64,000 nucleotides of DNA from Rhodobacter sp. (lineage in GTDB: Bacteria; Pseudomonadota; Alphaproteobacteria; Rhodobacterales; Rhodobacteraceae), in the NCBI GenBank assembly GCA_027487575.1, contig JAIYDJ010000075.1:88178-152177 (forward strand). Reading direction: 5' to 3'. The position numbers were made by a program, and so were the translations under genes. Positions 26,871 through 38,216 of this stretch are shown here, one piece after another. The first letter of the stretch is position 1. Every line of letters begins with the position of its first letter. The notes under the pieces are model-generated. The model was not told where the DNA came from, did not search any database, and saw only the letters and a program-made list of their open reading frames with translations.

Positions 26871-28226
26871 CTAGCCCGCGCCGAACATGTCCCCAACGAA
26901 CGCCACCAGATCGGGCATCTCGCGTACCCGCATTCCGGTTGCCTGACCCATCTTGGACCGGGCGGGCGCAATGGCCTGTGTGAAACCAAGTTTCGACGCT
27001 TCTTTCAACCGGTTTTCGGTCTGGGTGACCGGACGCAACGCGCCCGACAGCGAGATTTCCCCGAAAAGCACCATGTCTGGCGGAATTGCCACATCCTCGC
27101 GCGCCGAGAGGATCGCCCCGGCCACGGCAAGATCGGCGGCGGGTTCCGAAACGCGCATCCCCCCGGCCACGTTCACAAAGACGTCGAGCCCGGCAAAGGA
27201 TATGCCGCAGCGCGCCTCCAGCACGGCAAGGATGGTGGACAGCCGCCCGCCGTCCAGCCCCACCACCGTCCGCCGTGGCGTGCCAAGCGGCGAGGGCGCG
27301 ACCAGCGCCTGTATTTCGGTCAGGACCGGCCTTGTGCCTTCGATCCCGGCGAACACCGCCGATCCGGGCGTGGCGCTGCCCCGGTCGGAAAGGAACAGCG
27401 CCGAAGGGTTGGCGACCTGCTGCAGCCCGTCGCCCGTCATCTCGAACACCCCGATCTCGTCCGCCGGGCCGAAGCGGTTCTTGACCGCGCGCAGGATGCG
27501 GAACTGGTGGCCGCGTTCGCCTTCGAAATAGAGCACCGTATCGACCATGTGTTCGACAACGCGCGGCCCGGCGATCTGGCCATCCTTGGTGACGTGACCC
27601 ACCAAAATGACCGACACGCCCCGCTTCTTGGCGAAGGTCACAAGTTCGTGCGCGGCGGCGCGGACCTGACTGACCGACCCCGGAGCCGCCTCGATGGTGT
27701 CGAGCCACATTGTCTGGATCGAATCTATCACGCACAGGTCGGGGCGGTGGGTGTCGAGCGTGGTCAGGATGTCGCGCAGGTTGGTTTCCGCCCCCAGCGC
27801 CACCTTGGCATCGGTCAGGCCAAGCCGCTGCGCCCGCATCCTGACCTGCGCCGCCGCTTCCTCGCCCGAGATGTACATGACAGACGTGCCGCGCCGCGCA
27901 AAGGACGCGGCGGCCTGCAGCAGCAGCGTCGACTTGCCGATGCCGGGATCGCCGCCCACCAGAATCGCCGAGGCAGGCACCAGACCGCCGCCCAGCACGC
28001 GGTCCAGCTCGTCGATCCCAGACGAGGCGCGCGGGGTGGGGGCCTCGGTCGTCGCAAGGTCGGTCAGCGGGATGGATTTGCCCTTGCCGCCCAACGATTT
28101 CGGCCCGGTAGACAGCGGGGCTTCCTCGACGATGGTGTTCCAGCCGCCGCAGGCCTCGCATTTGCCGATCCACTTGCGGTGGCTGGCGCCGCAGGCGGTG
28201 CAGACGAAGGCGGGGGCCTTGCTCAT
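26871..28226 (-). CDS. radA: DNA repair protein RadA
   Basis: CTACGASHRKWIGKCEACGGWNT zinc finger, GDPGIGKST Walker A; ATG at 28226. Confidence 0.96.
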   Translation of the reverse strand: MSKAPAFVCTACGASHRKWIGKCEACGGWNTIVEEAPLSTGPKSLGGKGKSIPLTDLATTEAPTPRASSGIDELDRVLGGGLVPASAILVGGDPGIGKSTLLLQAAASFARRGTSVMYISGEEAAAQVRMRAQRLGLTDAKVALGAETNLRDILTTLDTHRPDLCVIDSIQTMWLDTIEAAPGSVSQVRAAAHELVTFAKKRGVSVILVGHVTKDGQIAGPRVVEHMVDTVLYFEGERGHQFRILRAVKNRFGPADEIGVFEMTGDGLQQVANPSALFLSDRGSATPGSAVFAGIEGTRPVLTEIQALVAPSPLGTPRRTVVGLDGGRLSTILAVLEARCGISFAGLDVFVNVAGGMRVSEPAADLAVAGAILSAREDVAIPPDMVLFGEISLSGALRPVTQTENRLKEASKLGFTQAIAPARSKMGQATGMRVREMPDLVAFVGDMFGAG

Positions 28227-28654
28227 GGTTTCAGGTCCCGCGCCGTCAGGATCGAGATGGCCAGCGAGGCCAGGATGCAGGCGGTGAACAGGTACATTCC
28301 CCAGGCGACCTCGACCGTCGCCATCCCGATGCCCTTGACCAGCACGATGTAAAGCGCGACCAGAAACACGTCGGCCATCGCAAGCTTGCCAAGGATATGC
28401 AGGGCGGGCAGCACCTTGGGCGACAGTAGCCCGAAGTGCAGCAGGGCCAGTCCGATGGTCTTCAGCCACGGCGCGAAGATGGCGAACACGGTAACCACCA
28501 GTGCCAGCACGACATCGCTTTGCCACAGCGCTTGCAGCCCCGAAACCACCGAAATCTCGTCCATGCCGAACACCGGCAACAGAGCCGCGCGCATCAGCGG
28601 GGCGAACCACGCTATTGGAAACAGGATCAGCAGGGCGAGGTTGGCGTATTTCAT
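28223..28654 (-). CDS. Paraquat-inducible protein A family membrane protein
   Basis: Multiple TMs, PqiA-like segment; ATGA overlap with radA. Confidence 0.75.
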   Translation of the reverse strand: MKYANLALLILFPIAWFAPLMRAALLPVFGMDEISVVSGLQALWQSDVVLALVVTVFAIFAPWLKTIGLALLHFGLLSPKVLPALHILGKLAMADVFLVALYIVLVKGIGMATVEVAWGMYLFTACILASLAISILTARDLKP

Positions 28655-28658
28655 GTCC

Positions 28659-29405
28659 CTACCGGACCGAGGCGATGGGGCCTTCGGCGCGGCCATGGAT
28701 GAACTGCTGCAGGTAAGGGTCTGACGCCGTGTCCATTTCGGTCACCGGGCCGGTCCACTGGATCACCCCGGCATGCAGCATGGCAACCCGGTCGGCAATC
28801 GCACGGACCGAACTCATGTCATGGGTGATGGTCATCGCGGTGGCGCCCATTTCCACGACGATCTCGCGGATCAGGTCGTTGATCACGCCCGACATGATCG
28901 GGTCCAGCCCGGTGGTGGGCTCGTCAAAGAAGATGATCTCGGGCTCTGCTGCGATGGCGCGGGCGAGGCCGACGCGCTTTTGCATCCCGCCCGACAGTTC
29001 CGCCGGGAACTGGTCGGCCACGGCAGGGGTCAGCCCGACCCGACGCAGTTTTTCCAGCGCGATGGCGCGGGCCTGATCCTTTGGCAAGGCGGAAGCCCCC
29101 CGCATCAGACGGAAGGCCACATTCTCCCAAACCTTTAGCGAGTCAAACAGCGCGCCGCCCTGAAACAGCATTCCGAACCGGGCAAGGAACGCGTCGCGTT
29201 CGGCCTTGGCCACGTCCTGACCGTCCAGCGTGATCGTGCCCGCATCGGGGCGCACGAGGCCGAGGATACACTTCAACAGAACCGACTTGCCGGTGCCCGA
29301 CCCGCCGATCACCACCATCGACTGGCCCTTTGGCAGCGTCAGGTCGATTCCCCGCAGCACGCGGTTGGACCCGAAGGTTTTCTGGACGGACCGCAGTTCG
29401 ATCAT
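28659..29405 (-). CDS. ABC transporter ATP-binding protein (MlaF-like)
   Basis: GGSGTGKSVLLKCILGL, LSGGMQKRVGLARAIA, IIFFDEPTTGLDPI. Confidence 0.92.
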   Translation of the reverse strand: MIELRSVQKTFGSNRVLRGIDLTLPKGQSMVVIGGSGTGKSVLLKCILGLVRPDAGTITLDGQDVAKAERDAFLARFGMLFQGGALFDSLKVWENVAFRLMRGASALPKDQARAIALEKLRRVGLTPAVADQFPAELSGGMQKRVGLARAIAAEPEIIFFDEPTTGLDPIMSGVINDLIREIVVEMGATAMTITHDMSSVRAIADRVAMLHAGVIQWTGPVTEMDTASDPYLQQFIHGRAEGPIASVR

Positions 29406-30184
29406 GAGGTAAAGAACACCTCCGTCAGGACGTAGTTGGCGGCGAGGATGATGACCGACGCCGCAACCACGGCCGATTTGGTCGCCGCACCCACACCCTG
29501 CGCCCCGCGCCCCGACGTCATGCCGAAATAGCACCCCATCAGCGCCACGATGAAGCCGAAGGCCGCACCCTTGACCATGCCCGACAGCACATCCCAGGTT
29601 TCCAGAAAATCCACGGTGGTTTTCAGATAGGCCGCCGAGTTGAAGTCCAGCCGGGTGATGCCCACCAGCCAGCCGCCCATGATGCCGATGGAATCACCGA
29701 CCGCCACCAGAACCGGAACCGCCAGCGTGGCCGCAAGCACGCGGGGCACGGCCAGATACTTTATCGGATTGGTCGAAAGCGTCACCAGCGCGTCGATCTG
29801 TTCAGTCACCTTCATCGTGCCGATCTCGGCGGCGATGGAGCTTGCCACCCGTGCCGCCACCATCAGCCCACCCAGAACCGGCCCCAGCTCCCGCGCCATG
29901 CCGATGGCAACGATCGAGGGAACCACCGATTCGGCGTTGAACCGCGCCCCGCCTGAATAGATCTGCAGCGCCAGCGCGCCGCCGGTGAACAGCGCGGTCA
30001 ACCCCACGACGGGAATTGAAAACCAGCCGATCTGCATCAGCGCGTGGCCGAATTCGCGGGCATAGAACGGCGGGCGGACCAGATGCGACAGGACGGACCC
30101 GGCAAACAGGCTGACGCGGCCCACCCCGGCGAGCGCCGCCAGAACAGGGCGGCCGATGGCGGCAAGAAAGCCCGTCAGCGTCAC
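29402..30184 (-). CDS. ABC transporter permease (MlaE family)
   Basis: MlaE signature [40 protein letters not shown] start overlapping alr stop. Confidence 0.92.
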   Translation of the reverse strand: MTLTGFLAAIGRPVLAALAGVGRVSLFAGSVLSHLVRPPFYAREFGHALMQIGWFSIPVVGLTALFTGGALALQIYSGGARFNAESVVPSIVAIGMARELGPVLGGLMVAARVASSIAAEIGTMKVTEQIDALVTLSTNPIKYLAVPRVLAATLAVPVLVAVGDSIGIMGGWLVGITRLDFNSAAYLKTTVDFLETWDVLSGMVKGAAFGFIVALMGCYFGMTSGRGAQGVGAATKSAVVAASVIILAANYVLTEVFFTS

Positions 30185-31230
30185 GTGACCGGCTCGACAT
30201 AACGGCGTGTGTACCGCGCGCCAAGGCTGGTCAGCACCTCGTATCCGATGGTCCCCGCGGCGTCGGCCAGATCGTCGACCGTCTGGTAGGGGCCAAGGAT
30301 ATCGAGGCTGCGCGGCAGATCGGCGAGGTGGCTGACATCGACGGTGATCATGTCCATCGACACCCGGCCCACCAGCGGGCAGGGCACATCGCCATCCCAC
30401 AGCACGGCCTTGTTCGACAGCCCGCGCATCAGGCCGTCGGCATAGCCCGCGGCCACGGTGGCGATCAGGCTGGGCTGCTCTGCCTCCCATGTCGCCGAAT
30501 ATCCCACGATCTCTCCGGCCTCGACCTGCCGGGTCTGGATGACCGGCAGCGACAGGGTGACGACAGTCGCAGCCCCCTCATAGGGCCGCCCGCCATAAAG
30601 GCCGATACCGGGGCGGGTCAGATCGAAGTGATAGCGCGGGCCCAGCAGGATGCCGCCCGTCGCGGCAAACGAACGCGGCACGCCGGTGCCGTCGGTCATC
30701 GCGTGAAACTGGGCAAGCTGGTGTTCGTTCATCGGATGGTCAGGGTCGTCGGCGCAGGCGAGATGCGACATCAGAAGTTCCGGACCCGCCTCCAGCAGAT
30801 AGGGGGCCAGCGCCTCCCATTCCGCAGGCTCCATGCCCAGACGGTTCATCCCGGTATCAAGTTGCACGCCGAAGGCATGGCCGGGCAGCGCCTCGAGATG
30901 GCGGGTGACCTGATCGAGCGCGTTCAGCATCGGGGTCAGGTCCAGATCGCCGATCATCTCGGTGTCGCCCGCCATGTGGCCCGACAGCACGCAGATCTGC
31001 GGGCCGGGGCCAAGCGCCTGCCGCACGGCCGCGCCCTCTTCGGCCATCGCCACGAAGAACCGCCGGGCCCCGGCGCGGGCCAGCGTCTGCACCACGCGGG
31101 TGATGCCAAGGCCATAAGCGTCGGCCTTGACGACGGCGGCGGTCTGCACGCCGGACGCGGTGGCACGGTCAAGCGCCCGCCAGTTGGCGGTCAGCGCGTC
31201 GAGGTCGATGGTGAGGGTACCGGATGCCAT
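30181..31230 (-). CDS. alr: Alanine racemase
   Basis: [15 protein letters not shown] motif; [13 protein letters not shown]. Confidence 0.95.
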   Translation of the reverse strand: MASGTLTIDLDALTANWRALDRATASGVQTAAVVKADAYGLGITRVVQTLARAGARRFFVAMAEEGAAVRQALGPGPQICVLSGHMAGDTEMIGDLDLTPMLNALDQVTRHLEALPGHAFGVQLDTGMNRLGMEPAEWEALAPYLLEAGPELLMSHLACADDPDHPMNEHQLAQFHAMTDGTGVPRSFAATGGILLGPRYHFDLTRPGIGLYGGRPYEGAATVVTLSLPVIQTRQVEAGEIVGYSATWEAEQPSLIATVAAGYADGLMRGLSNKAVLWDGDVPCPLVGRVSMDMITVDVSHLADLPRSLDILGPYQTVDDLADAAGTIGYEVLTSLGARYTRRYVEPVT

Positions 31231-31324
31231 GGGGGGGTTTTGACAGGCGCGCGGGCGGGGTCAAGGGATATCTGGAACAGGGGTGCCGCCGAGGGGGGCA
31301 TCGAGCCCCCCGCGGCGGCGCTGG

Positions 31325-31400
31325 CGCGGAATGGCGCCGAAGGGCGGCGCCCTTTGCGAGGCAGGGCCTTCGGCGAGGATATTTTTGCAGAGAAAAAGTC
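31325..31400 (+). repeat. Degenerate copy C of dispersed repeat (GGCGCC hairpin + GGATATTTTTGCAGAGAAAAAG)
   Basis: Same GGATATTT..CAGA.AAA architecture in alr-dnaB intergenic region. Confidence 0.45.
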
Positions 31401-31472
31401 GGACGCACCCCGTGGATATTCTGTGAAACCGTTGCATCGCGCACCAGCGGGATGGTCCGACGGCGGGGCGGA

Positions 31473-32978
31473 TCAGAAGCCCACGTCGTCGCGTCCCTTC
31501 TGCCAGCTTTGCGCCAGATTGGAGAACCGGGTGAACCGCCCTTCGAAGGCCAGTTCCACGGTGCCGATCGGGCCGTGGCGCTGCTTGCCGATGATGACTT
31601 CGGCCTTTCCATGCACCGATTCCATGATGACCTGCCACTGCGCCATCTTTTCCAGTTCGTGATCGCCGGGCTTCTCGCGCTCGCGGTAGTATTCGTCGCG
31701 GTAGACGAACATCACCACGTCGGCGTCCTGCTCGATCGACCCGGATTCGCGCAGGTCGCTGAGTTGCGGGCGCTTGTCCTCGCGGCTTTCGACCTGACGG
31801 GAAAGCTGCGACAGCGCGATGACGGGGATGTTCAGTTCCTTGGCGATGGCCTTCAGACCTTGCGTGATCTCGGACACCTCCTGCACCCGGTTTTCCTTGG
31901 AAGATCCCTTCAGGAGTTGCAGGTAGTCGATGATCAGCACATCCAGCCCCTGCGTCCGCTTCAGCCGCCGCGCACGGGCGGCGACCTGCGAAATCGGCAG
32001 GGCGGGGGTGTCGTCGATGTAAAGGGGGCAGGATTCCAGCGCCTTGGCCGCCTCGACGAAGCGGCGGAATTCGCCTTCCGTCATGTCGCCGCGCCGGATC
32101 TGTTCGGACGGAACCTCGGAGGCTTCGGACAGAATCCGCGCCGCCAACTGTTCGGCGCTCATTTCAAGGCTGAAGAACCCGACCACCCCGCCTTCGACCG
32201 AACCTTCGCCGCCATCGGGCAGGCGGCCGCGCTTGTGCGCCTTGGCGATGTTGAAGGCGATGTTGGTGGCCAGCGACGTCTTGCCCATCGAAGGCCGCCC
32301 CGCGAGGATCAGGAGGTCGGATGGGTGCAACCCGCCCAGCTTCTTGTCCAGATCGACCAGCCCGGTGGAAATGCCCGCCAGCCCACCGTCGCGCTGATAG
32401 GCGGCGTTGGCGTGGTTCACCGCGTCAGTCACGGCCTTGAGGAACGACTGGAACCCGCGTTCGGCCACGCCCTGTTCGCCCAGCTTGTAAAGCCGCTGTT
32501 CGGCCTCGATGATCTGTTCCTTCGGTTCGTTGTCGATCTCGACCTTGGCCGCCGCCGCCGCAATGTCGCGCCCGAGGCTGATCAATTCGCGCCGCACGGC
32601 GAGGTCGTAGATCATCTGCGCATAATCGCGCGCGGCATAGGCCGAGATCGCGGCACCCGCGAGGCGGACGAGATAGGCGGGGCCGCCGAGTTCCTTCAAC
32701 CCGGCGTCCTCCTCGAAGAACGGCTTCAGCGTGACCGGGGAAGCGAGGGCGTTCTTGAGGATGCGGGCGGCGGCGCGTTCGAAGATGCGCTGATGGACCG
32801 GATCGAAGAAATGCGCGGGTTTCACCACAGAGGCGATGCGGTCATAGACGTCGTTGTTGGTCAGGATCGCGCCCAGCAACTGCTGTTCCGCCTCGATGTT
32901 GTGCGGCAGGCTGTCGGTGTCGGGCAGGGGTGCCGGCAGGCCGGGAATGATGGTCCTGATCGTGGCAATCTCGTTCAT
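31473..32978 (-). CDS. dnaB: Replicative DNA helicase
   Basis: NIEAEQQLLGAIL, ILAGRPSMGKTSLATN, DVLIIDYLQLL; ATG at 32978. Confidence 0.97.
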   Translation of the reverse strand: MNEIATIRTIIPGLPAPLPDTDSLPHNIEAEQQLLGAILTNNDVYDRIASVVKPAHFFDPVHQRIFERAAARILKNALASPVTLKPFFEEDAGLKELGGPAYLVRLAGAAISAYAARDYAQMIYDLAVRRELISLGRDIAAAAAKVEIDNEPKEQIIEAEQRLYKLGEQGVAERGFQSFLKAVTDAVNHANAAYQRDGGLAGISTGLVDLDKKLGGLHPSDLLILAGRPSMGKTSLATNIAFNIAKAHKRGRLPDGGEGSVEGGVVGFFSLEMSAEQLAARILSEASEVPSEQIRRGDMTEGEFRRFVEAAKALESCPLYIDDTPALPISQVAARARRLKRTQGLDVLIIDYLQLLKGSSKENRVQEVSEITQGLKAIAKELNIPVIALSQLSRQVESREDKRPQLSDLRESGSIEQDADVVMFVYRDEYYREREKPGDHELEKMAQWQVIMESVHGKAEVIIGKQRHGPIGTVELAFEGRFTRFSNLAQSWQKGRDDVGF

Positions 32979-33240
32979 CCTGCGCGTCCTTATGCGGGTC
33001 CGGCTTCGGCGTCCGGTGCGAAGTCTCTGGTCGATGCCCGATCCGGCGTGCGCCCGCAAGCCATGGGCAAGTCTGGGGATAAGGCTTGGGGCGAGTCGGG
33101 TTTGCCCGGTGGGCCGGGCTGTCAGACTACCACATCTTGTGAAAGGGGGGCGGGATTTACCGCGCCGGATGATTCGATGCGGGCTTTTCCCCATGCGTCC
33201 ACAGGGTGGTTGACTTGCGGAAAGTCGAAGTGACGCAAGG

Positions 33241-33921
33241 TCAGGCGGAAGTTCGCGCTGCCTGCCAGGCGCGGGGGTCGTCGAGAAAAGTTTCAACCTC
33301 GGCCAGGGTGGCCGCGTCGAAGGCCCCCTGCGCCCGTGCCTCGGCCAGCACGTCCCGCCAGGTGCACAGGTGATGCAGGGCAATGCCGTGGTCTGCAAGC
33401 CGGGCTTCGGTTTCGGGGAAGATGCCGTAATAGAAGATCACCGCCGTATGCCCGCAGGTGGCCCCGGTTTCACGGATCGCATCGACGAAGGACAGCTTGC
33501 TGCCGCCGTCGGTGGTCAGGTCTTCGACCAGCAGCACCCGCTGGCCCGGTGTCATCGCGCCTTCGATCCGGGCGTTGCGGCCGTACCCTTTCGGCTTCTT
33601 GCGCACATAGGTCATCGGCAGGGCCATCCGTTCGGCCACCAGCGCGGCGAAGGGGATGCCGGCCGTCTCGCCACCCGCGATGTTGTCGAACGCCTCGAAG
33701 CCTGCGTTGCGCATCACCGTCACGGTCAGGAAATCCATCAGCGCCGAGCGGATGCGAGGATAGGAGATCAGCTTGCGACAGTCGATGTAGGTCGGGCTGG
33801 GCAGGCCGCTGGCCAGAATGAACGGCGTTTCGGCGTTGAAATGCACGGCCTTGATCTCCAGCAGGGCGCGGGCTGTCAGGCGGGCGATTTCGGCGGCGGG
33901 CGGGAAGCTGGCTGGGATCAC
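33241..33921 (-). CDS. pyrE: Orotate phosphoribosyltransferase
   Basis: [33 protein letters not shown] motif; GTG start. Confidence 0.95.
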   Translation of the reverse strand: MIPASFPPAAEIARLTARALLEIKAVHFNAETPFILASGLPSPTYIDCRKLISYPRIRSALMDFLTVTVMRNAGFEAFDNIAGGETAGIPFAALVAERMALPMTYVRKKPKGYGRNARIEGAMTPGQRVLLVEDLTTDGGSKLSFVDAIRETGATCGHTAVIFYYGIFPETEARLADHGIALHHLCTWRDVLAEARAQGAFDAATLAEVETFLDDPRAWQAARTSA

Positions 33922-34016
33922 GGGTCGGTCCTTTGCAGGGCTGCGGGGCGTCCGGCTTGTGCACCCTCGGACGGCCATCCCGCCCCGCTGCGCACGGCCT
34001 TCGGGTCAGGCAGACG

Positions 34017-35060
34017 TCAGGGCTCCACCTGCCAATGCACGGGGAAACCGGGGTTGAAGACGGTGACGGGCCCCGCCTCGGTGAAAATCTGGTCGGGCTG
34101 GGCCAATGGAGTGTCGTGCCGGACCAGCGTGATGCGGGCTTCATTCGGGGCAAGGCGGTAGTAGTTTGCGCCCTGAAGGCTGGTGAACGCCTCCAGCCGG
34201 TCCAGCCGGCCCTGATTTTCGAACACATGGGCCAGCAGCGCCATTGTGTTTGGGGCGGTGAAACACCCCGCACAGCCGCAGGCGTTCTCTTTCAGGGCGT
34301 CCACATGCGGTGCGGAATCGGTGCCAAGGAAGAAGCACGCCTCGCCACTGGTGGCGGCGGCGACAAGGGCCGCGCGGTGTTCCTCGCGCTTGGCGACGGG
34401 AAGGCAATAGTAATGCGGCCGGATGCCGCCGACCAGCAGGTGGTTGCGGTTCAGGATCAGGTGATGCGTGGTGATCGTGGCGGCAACCTGCGGCCCCTGC
34501 GCGCGCACCCAGGCCACCGCCTGCGATGTAGTGATATGCTCCATCACGATGCGCAGGGCGGGGTGGCTGCGGCGCAGCGGATCAAGGACGGTGTCGAGGA
34601 ACACGGCTTCGCGGTCGAAGATGTCGACCTCGGGCGTCGTCACCTCGCCGTGCAGGCACAGCGGCAGGTCGATCTCAGCCATCCGGTCCAGCACGGCGGA
34701 GACTCGGGCCATGTCGCGCACACCGCCATGCGAATTGGTGGTGGCCCCGGCGGGATACAGCTTTACCGCCGTGACCAGACCGGATGCGGCGGCGGCGGCC
34801 ACGTCGTCGGGATCGGTGTCCTCGGTCAGGTAAAGCGTCATCAGCGGCCGGAATGCTGCACCCTCGGGCAGGGCTGCCATGATGCGCGCAAGGTAGGCGG
34901 TGGCCTGTGCCGCCGTGACCACGGGTGGTACCAGATTGGGCATCACCAGCGCGCGGGCAAAATGGCGGGCGGATTCGGGAAGCACGCCTTGCAGCATCGC
35001 CCCGTCGCGCAGGTGCAGATGCATGTCGTCGGGGCGGCGCAGGATCAATCGCAGGGTCAT
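34017..35060 (-). CDS. pyrC: Dihydroorotase
   Basis: [34 protein letters not shown]. Confidence 0.96.
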   Translation of the reverse strand: MTLRLILRRPDDMHLHLRDGAMLQGVLPESARHFARALVMPNLVPPVVTAAQATAYLARIMAALPEGAAFRPLMTLYLTEDTDPDDVAAAAASGLVTAVKLYPAGATTNSHGGVRDMARVSAVLDRMAEIDLPLCLHGEVTTPEVDIFDREAVFLDTVLDPLRRSHPALRIVMEHITTSQAVAWVRAQGPQVAATITTHHLILNRNHLLVGGIRPHYYCLPVAKREEHRAALVAAATSGEACFFLGTDSAPHVDALKENACGCAGCFTAPNTMALLAHVFENQGRLDRLEAFTSLQGANYYRLAPNEARITLVRHDTPLAQPDQIFTEAGPVTVFNPGFPVHWQVEP

Positions 35061-35170
35061 GATCCGGGCCTAACGCATCGGCAAACGGTTTTCCAGCCGG
35101 TAAACCGACAAGGGTCCTGTCCAGCTCGCAGGAACCACGCTACGCTTTTGCGCGTTGCGGCCAGACAGGC

Positions 35171-35503
35171 ATGACAGGACATCCGATGACACCCCTATTC
35201 AATCCGTTCGACTTTCTGCGACCGACGATCGAGATGTCGCGCATGATGGTCGAGGCGCAGGAGGTCATCCTGTTGCGCATGACCGGCCTTGCCGGGGTCT
35301 GGCAGATGGGTCCGGCCGAGAACCAGCGCATGATGGATGAAAAGGTCGAGGCGATGACCGAATCGGCGCAGGCCGTCTATGCCTCGGGGATGGCGGGAAA
35401 TACGGCGGGGGAAATGGCGCTGGCGGGAATCGCCCCGCTGCGCGACCGGACGCGGGCCAATGCCAAGCGGTTGACCATCAAGGCTGCCGGCGGTGCAGCA
35501 TGA
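35171..35503 (+). CDS. Hypothetical protein (110 aa, phasin-like helical)
   Basis: FNPFDFLRPTIEMSRMMVEAQEVI...; overlaps next CDS by 4 nt. Confidence 0.6.
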   Translation: MTGHPMTPLFNPFDFLRPTIEMSRMMVEAQEVILLRMTGLAGVWQMGPAENQRMMDEKVEAMTESAQAVYASGMAGNTAGEMALAGIAPLRDRTRANAKRLTIKAAGGAA

Positions 35504-35889
35504 AGGTGCTTTGGCTGGTTCTGCTGTTTCCGGGTGCAGCACTGGCGCAGGACGTGGATTGTGCCGCGGCCCAGACGCAGATCGACATGACCTTTTGCGC
35601 CGCCGAAGCGTTCCGGGAGGCTGACGCCGACCTCAACCTGGCCTATGGCGAGGCGCGCGCGCTGATGCGCCGGATCGACGCCGACCTGCGACCGGCGGAC
35701 CGTGGCGCAGAACTGGCCTTGCGCGACGGGCAGCGGGCCTGGATCACCTATCGCGATCAGGCCTGCAAGGCCGAAGCCTATCTCTGGTGGGGCGGGTCAG
35801 GGCAGACGATGATCCACGAAGCCTGCCGGGCGCGGGTCACTCAGGCGCGGGCGGACGATCTGTGGGAAGTGGTGGCCAGCGGTTCGTGA
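35500..35889 (+). CDS. Lysozyme inhibitor LprI family protein (DUF1311)
   Basis: Signal peptide; DCAAAQTQIDMTFCAAEAFREADADLNLAYGEA. Confidence 0.8.
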   Translation: MKVLWLVLLFPGAALAQDVDCAAAQTQIDMTFCAAEAFREADADLNLAYGEARALMRRIDADLRPADRGAELALRDGQRAWITYRDQACKAEAYLWWGGSGQTMIHEACRARVTQARADDLWEVVASGS

Positions 35890-35896
35890 CGGCCGG

Positions 35897-36805
35897 TCAG
35901 CCCGCCTGAAGCTCGGCAAGGCGCTTGCGGAACCGCGGGGCGTTCAGGCGCCGGTTCACCGACCGGCAGATCATCGCCTCGTGTCCGGTTCTGCCCGCCT
36001 TTGCGGCCTGCTGCAGGATGGCCCGCAGATAGGGGCCGAAGTCGCGCCGGCGCCGCCAGACCGATGCCCAAAGCGCGGGTGTCAGCCGGTCTTCCACCGC
36101 AGCCTCGATCAATCCGTCGAGCAGTCCCATGTGGCCAAGCGCCCAGTCGAGCCGGTCGCCAAGCAGCGGTGCCTTCATCCGGGTGACGTAAGGCGCGTGG
36201 AACAGCGCGGCATGCATCGCGTCTTCGTTCCGGGTCGGATCGAACAGCACGGCCACCTTTCCCGCGCCTTCCGTCATGTCGGGGGCATAGCCATAGCGCG
36301 ACGTGAAGTTCAGTCTGCGCGCGGCCAGATCGCGGCGGTCCCAGCGCGCGACCCCCGGGTCGAGCGTGGCGCGGGGATTGACCAGCAGCACGTTGGCCCC
36401 CGGCGCCGTGACCGAAAAGGCCGCTGCCGCATACCCGCCCATCCCGGCCCCGAAGAACAGGACCCGGTCAAAATCCTCGAAGAACGCGTCATCGACCAGC
36501 CGGTCGAAATAGCCGTAAACCGCAGGGTCGCGGTACCAGGTCGCCCCGTCGGCGATCAGGCACAGGTGCGACCAGCCATGTTTTGCCGCGATTGCATGGG
36601 CGACCGGCAATTGTGCCGGGCGGGCGCACATCTGGTCCACCGTCTCGAAACTGACCACAAGCGTCGGGGCTTCGTCGATGAACAACGCCCAATGGCGCGG
36701 CCCGAGCGTCTGGAAATAGCCATGCTCCTCGCCCAGGGCATCAAGCCGGGCGATCCAGTCATGACCGGAGGCCGCGTTGGTGTCAGGCATCATGGCATCG
36801 GACAT
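35897..36805 (-). CDS. Hypothetical protein, alpha/beta-hydrolase-like nucleophile elbow
   Basis: 302 aa; RVLFFGAGMGGYAAAAFSVTAPGANVLLVNP. Confidence 0.65.
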   Translation of the reverse strand: MSDAMMPDTNAASGHDWIARLDALGEEHGYFQTLGPRHWALFIDEAPTLVVSFETVDQMCARPAQLPVAHAIAAKHGWSHLCLIADGATWYRDPAVYGYFDRLVDDAFFEDFDRVLFFGAGMGGYAAAAFSVTAPGANVLLVNPRATLDPGVARWDRRDLAARRLNFTSRYGYAPDMTEGAGKVAVLFDPTRNEDAMHAALFHAPYVTRMKAPLLGDRLDWALGHMGLLDGLIEAAVEDRLTPALWASVWRRRRDFGPYLRAILQQAAKAGRTGHEAMICRSVNRRLNAPRFRKRLAELQAG

Positions 36806-36950
36806 CACACACACTCGAAGTTGCCGAACGCCATTGGCGCCGGTGCATGGTCCCACCCATGCGGCACAATCGGGTGATTTGCCGATTCATGCAAGAAGAT
36901 ACGACCCTGCATTGGCGGGCCGGGCGGGATAGTGCCGGTGGATTGTTTCG

Positions 36951-37982
36951 TCAGGCGTCGCTGCGGGGCGTCACATGGCGCAACAGCGGTGCTGCGGTCT
37001 GCGGTGTCAGCGCCTGTGACGGCGGACACATCAACAACCGTCCGAACAACGCGCGCCATGGCTCTTGTGTCATCAGTTCGGCAAATCTGGCATGTCGCCA
37101 CGCGACCGCCTTTGCGTGCAGGTCCGCCAGAACCGGATCGGCCCGCAGCGCGGCCCTTGCCTCGCTGCAGTCCAGCGACAGCACCGTCTTGTCCTCGATG
37201 GCCGCAAAGTTGCGGTCCACCCAGTACCCCATGTCGAAGGCGGCCGCGTCCCGGTTGGCCCGTCCCCGGTCGCATTTCAGCAGATAGTCCGCCATCGACC
37301 CGAGCGCATAGTGGTTCATCTGCACCAGACCGCAGGTGTCATGCCGGTAGTCCGCGATGATGCCGTTGGTGTGCATCCGCTGTGGCAGGACGCGCCCGGA
37401 CCCGTCGCACCAGACCTGCACGCCAAGCCGGGCTGGGTCGGGGCTGCGGGGCCGGTGAACGCCCAGTTTGGCGTAGGTGCCGTCGTTGCGGAACAGCGTC
37501 TTGATCAGGCAGGCGCGCCAGGGCCAGGCCAGCGTTGGCGGCGCGGCGCGGGTGAACTGTTCGGTCACTGGACGATCAATATGGTCGATAACGCCGCCAT
37601 TGCCGAACATCCGCCAGGTCAGGGCGATCGCCGTCGCTTGCGGCAGCGCGGCCAGCAGGGCGGACAGCGTGCGGTTTCCCGCATGGATGTTCACGTATTC
37701 GTCGATGTCGCACACCAGCACCCAGTCGGCGGCGCGGGTCAGCGGGTGTCGGTCGGCGGCCTTCAGCGCCGCCCATTGCGGCCCTTGCGGGGTTTCGATG
37801 TCGTTGCGGACATGCGTCAGCCAGCCCATGGCCATCAACCGATCGAGCATCGTATCGGTGCCGTCGGTGCAATCGTTGGAGAACACCAAGAAATCGGTGA
37901 ACCCGCAGGTCCGGTGATGGGCCAGCCAGTCCAGCAGGAAGGCCGCCTCGTTCTTGACGGTCAGGATCGCAAGTGCGCGCAT
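36951..37982 (-). CDS. Glycosyltransferase family 2-like protein
   Basis: LAILTVKNEAAFLLDWLAHHRTCGFTDFLVFSNDCTDGTD; WVLVCDIDEYVNIH DxD-type motif. Confidence 0.85.
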   Translation of the reverse strand: MRALAILTVKNEAAFLLDWLAHHRTCGFTDFLVFSNDCTDGTDTMLDRLMAMGWLTHVRNDIETPQGPQWAALKAADRHPLTRAADWVLVCDIDEYVNIHAGNRTLSALLAALPQATAIALTWRMFGNGGVIDHIDRPVTEQFTRAAPPTLAWPWRACLIKTLFRNDGTYAKLGVHRPRSPDPARLGVQVWCDGSGRVLPQRMHTNGIIADYRHDTCGLVQMNHYALGSMADYLLKCDRGRANRDAAAFDMGYWVDRNFAAIEDKTVLSLDCSEARAALRADPVLADLHAKAVAWRHARFAELMTQEPWRALFGRLLMCPPSQALTPQTAAPLLRHVTPRSDA

Positions 37983-38216
37983 GGTGTCCCCCTGTCCAAG
38001 CGGTAGCGGCGTGTCGCGGCGCTGTCCACCATGACCCGTCCGCACCAAGGTTGCCGCCGCTAGGCGATATCCCGCCAGAACGCGCGGAACGTATCGGTTA
38101 TCATCGCGGTTGATATCGCATAGCGACACGGCTGCGGTCTATTTCCCCTCATCGGACCCTGCAGACCCAGCGCTGCGATTCGCGTCCCGACCTGACTGTC
38201 TTGAAAGGATGTTTCC

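Noticed and set aside
32854-33213. Plus-strand ORF upstream of dnaB/pyrE
   Set aside because: Overlaps the dnaB N-terminus in antisense and has no recognisable protein features
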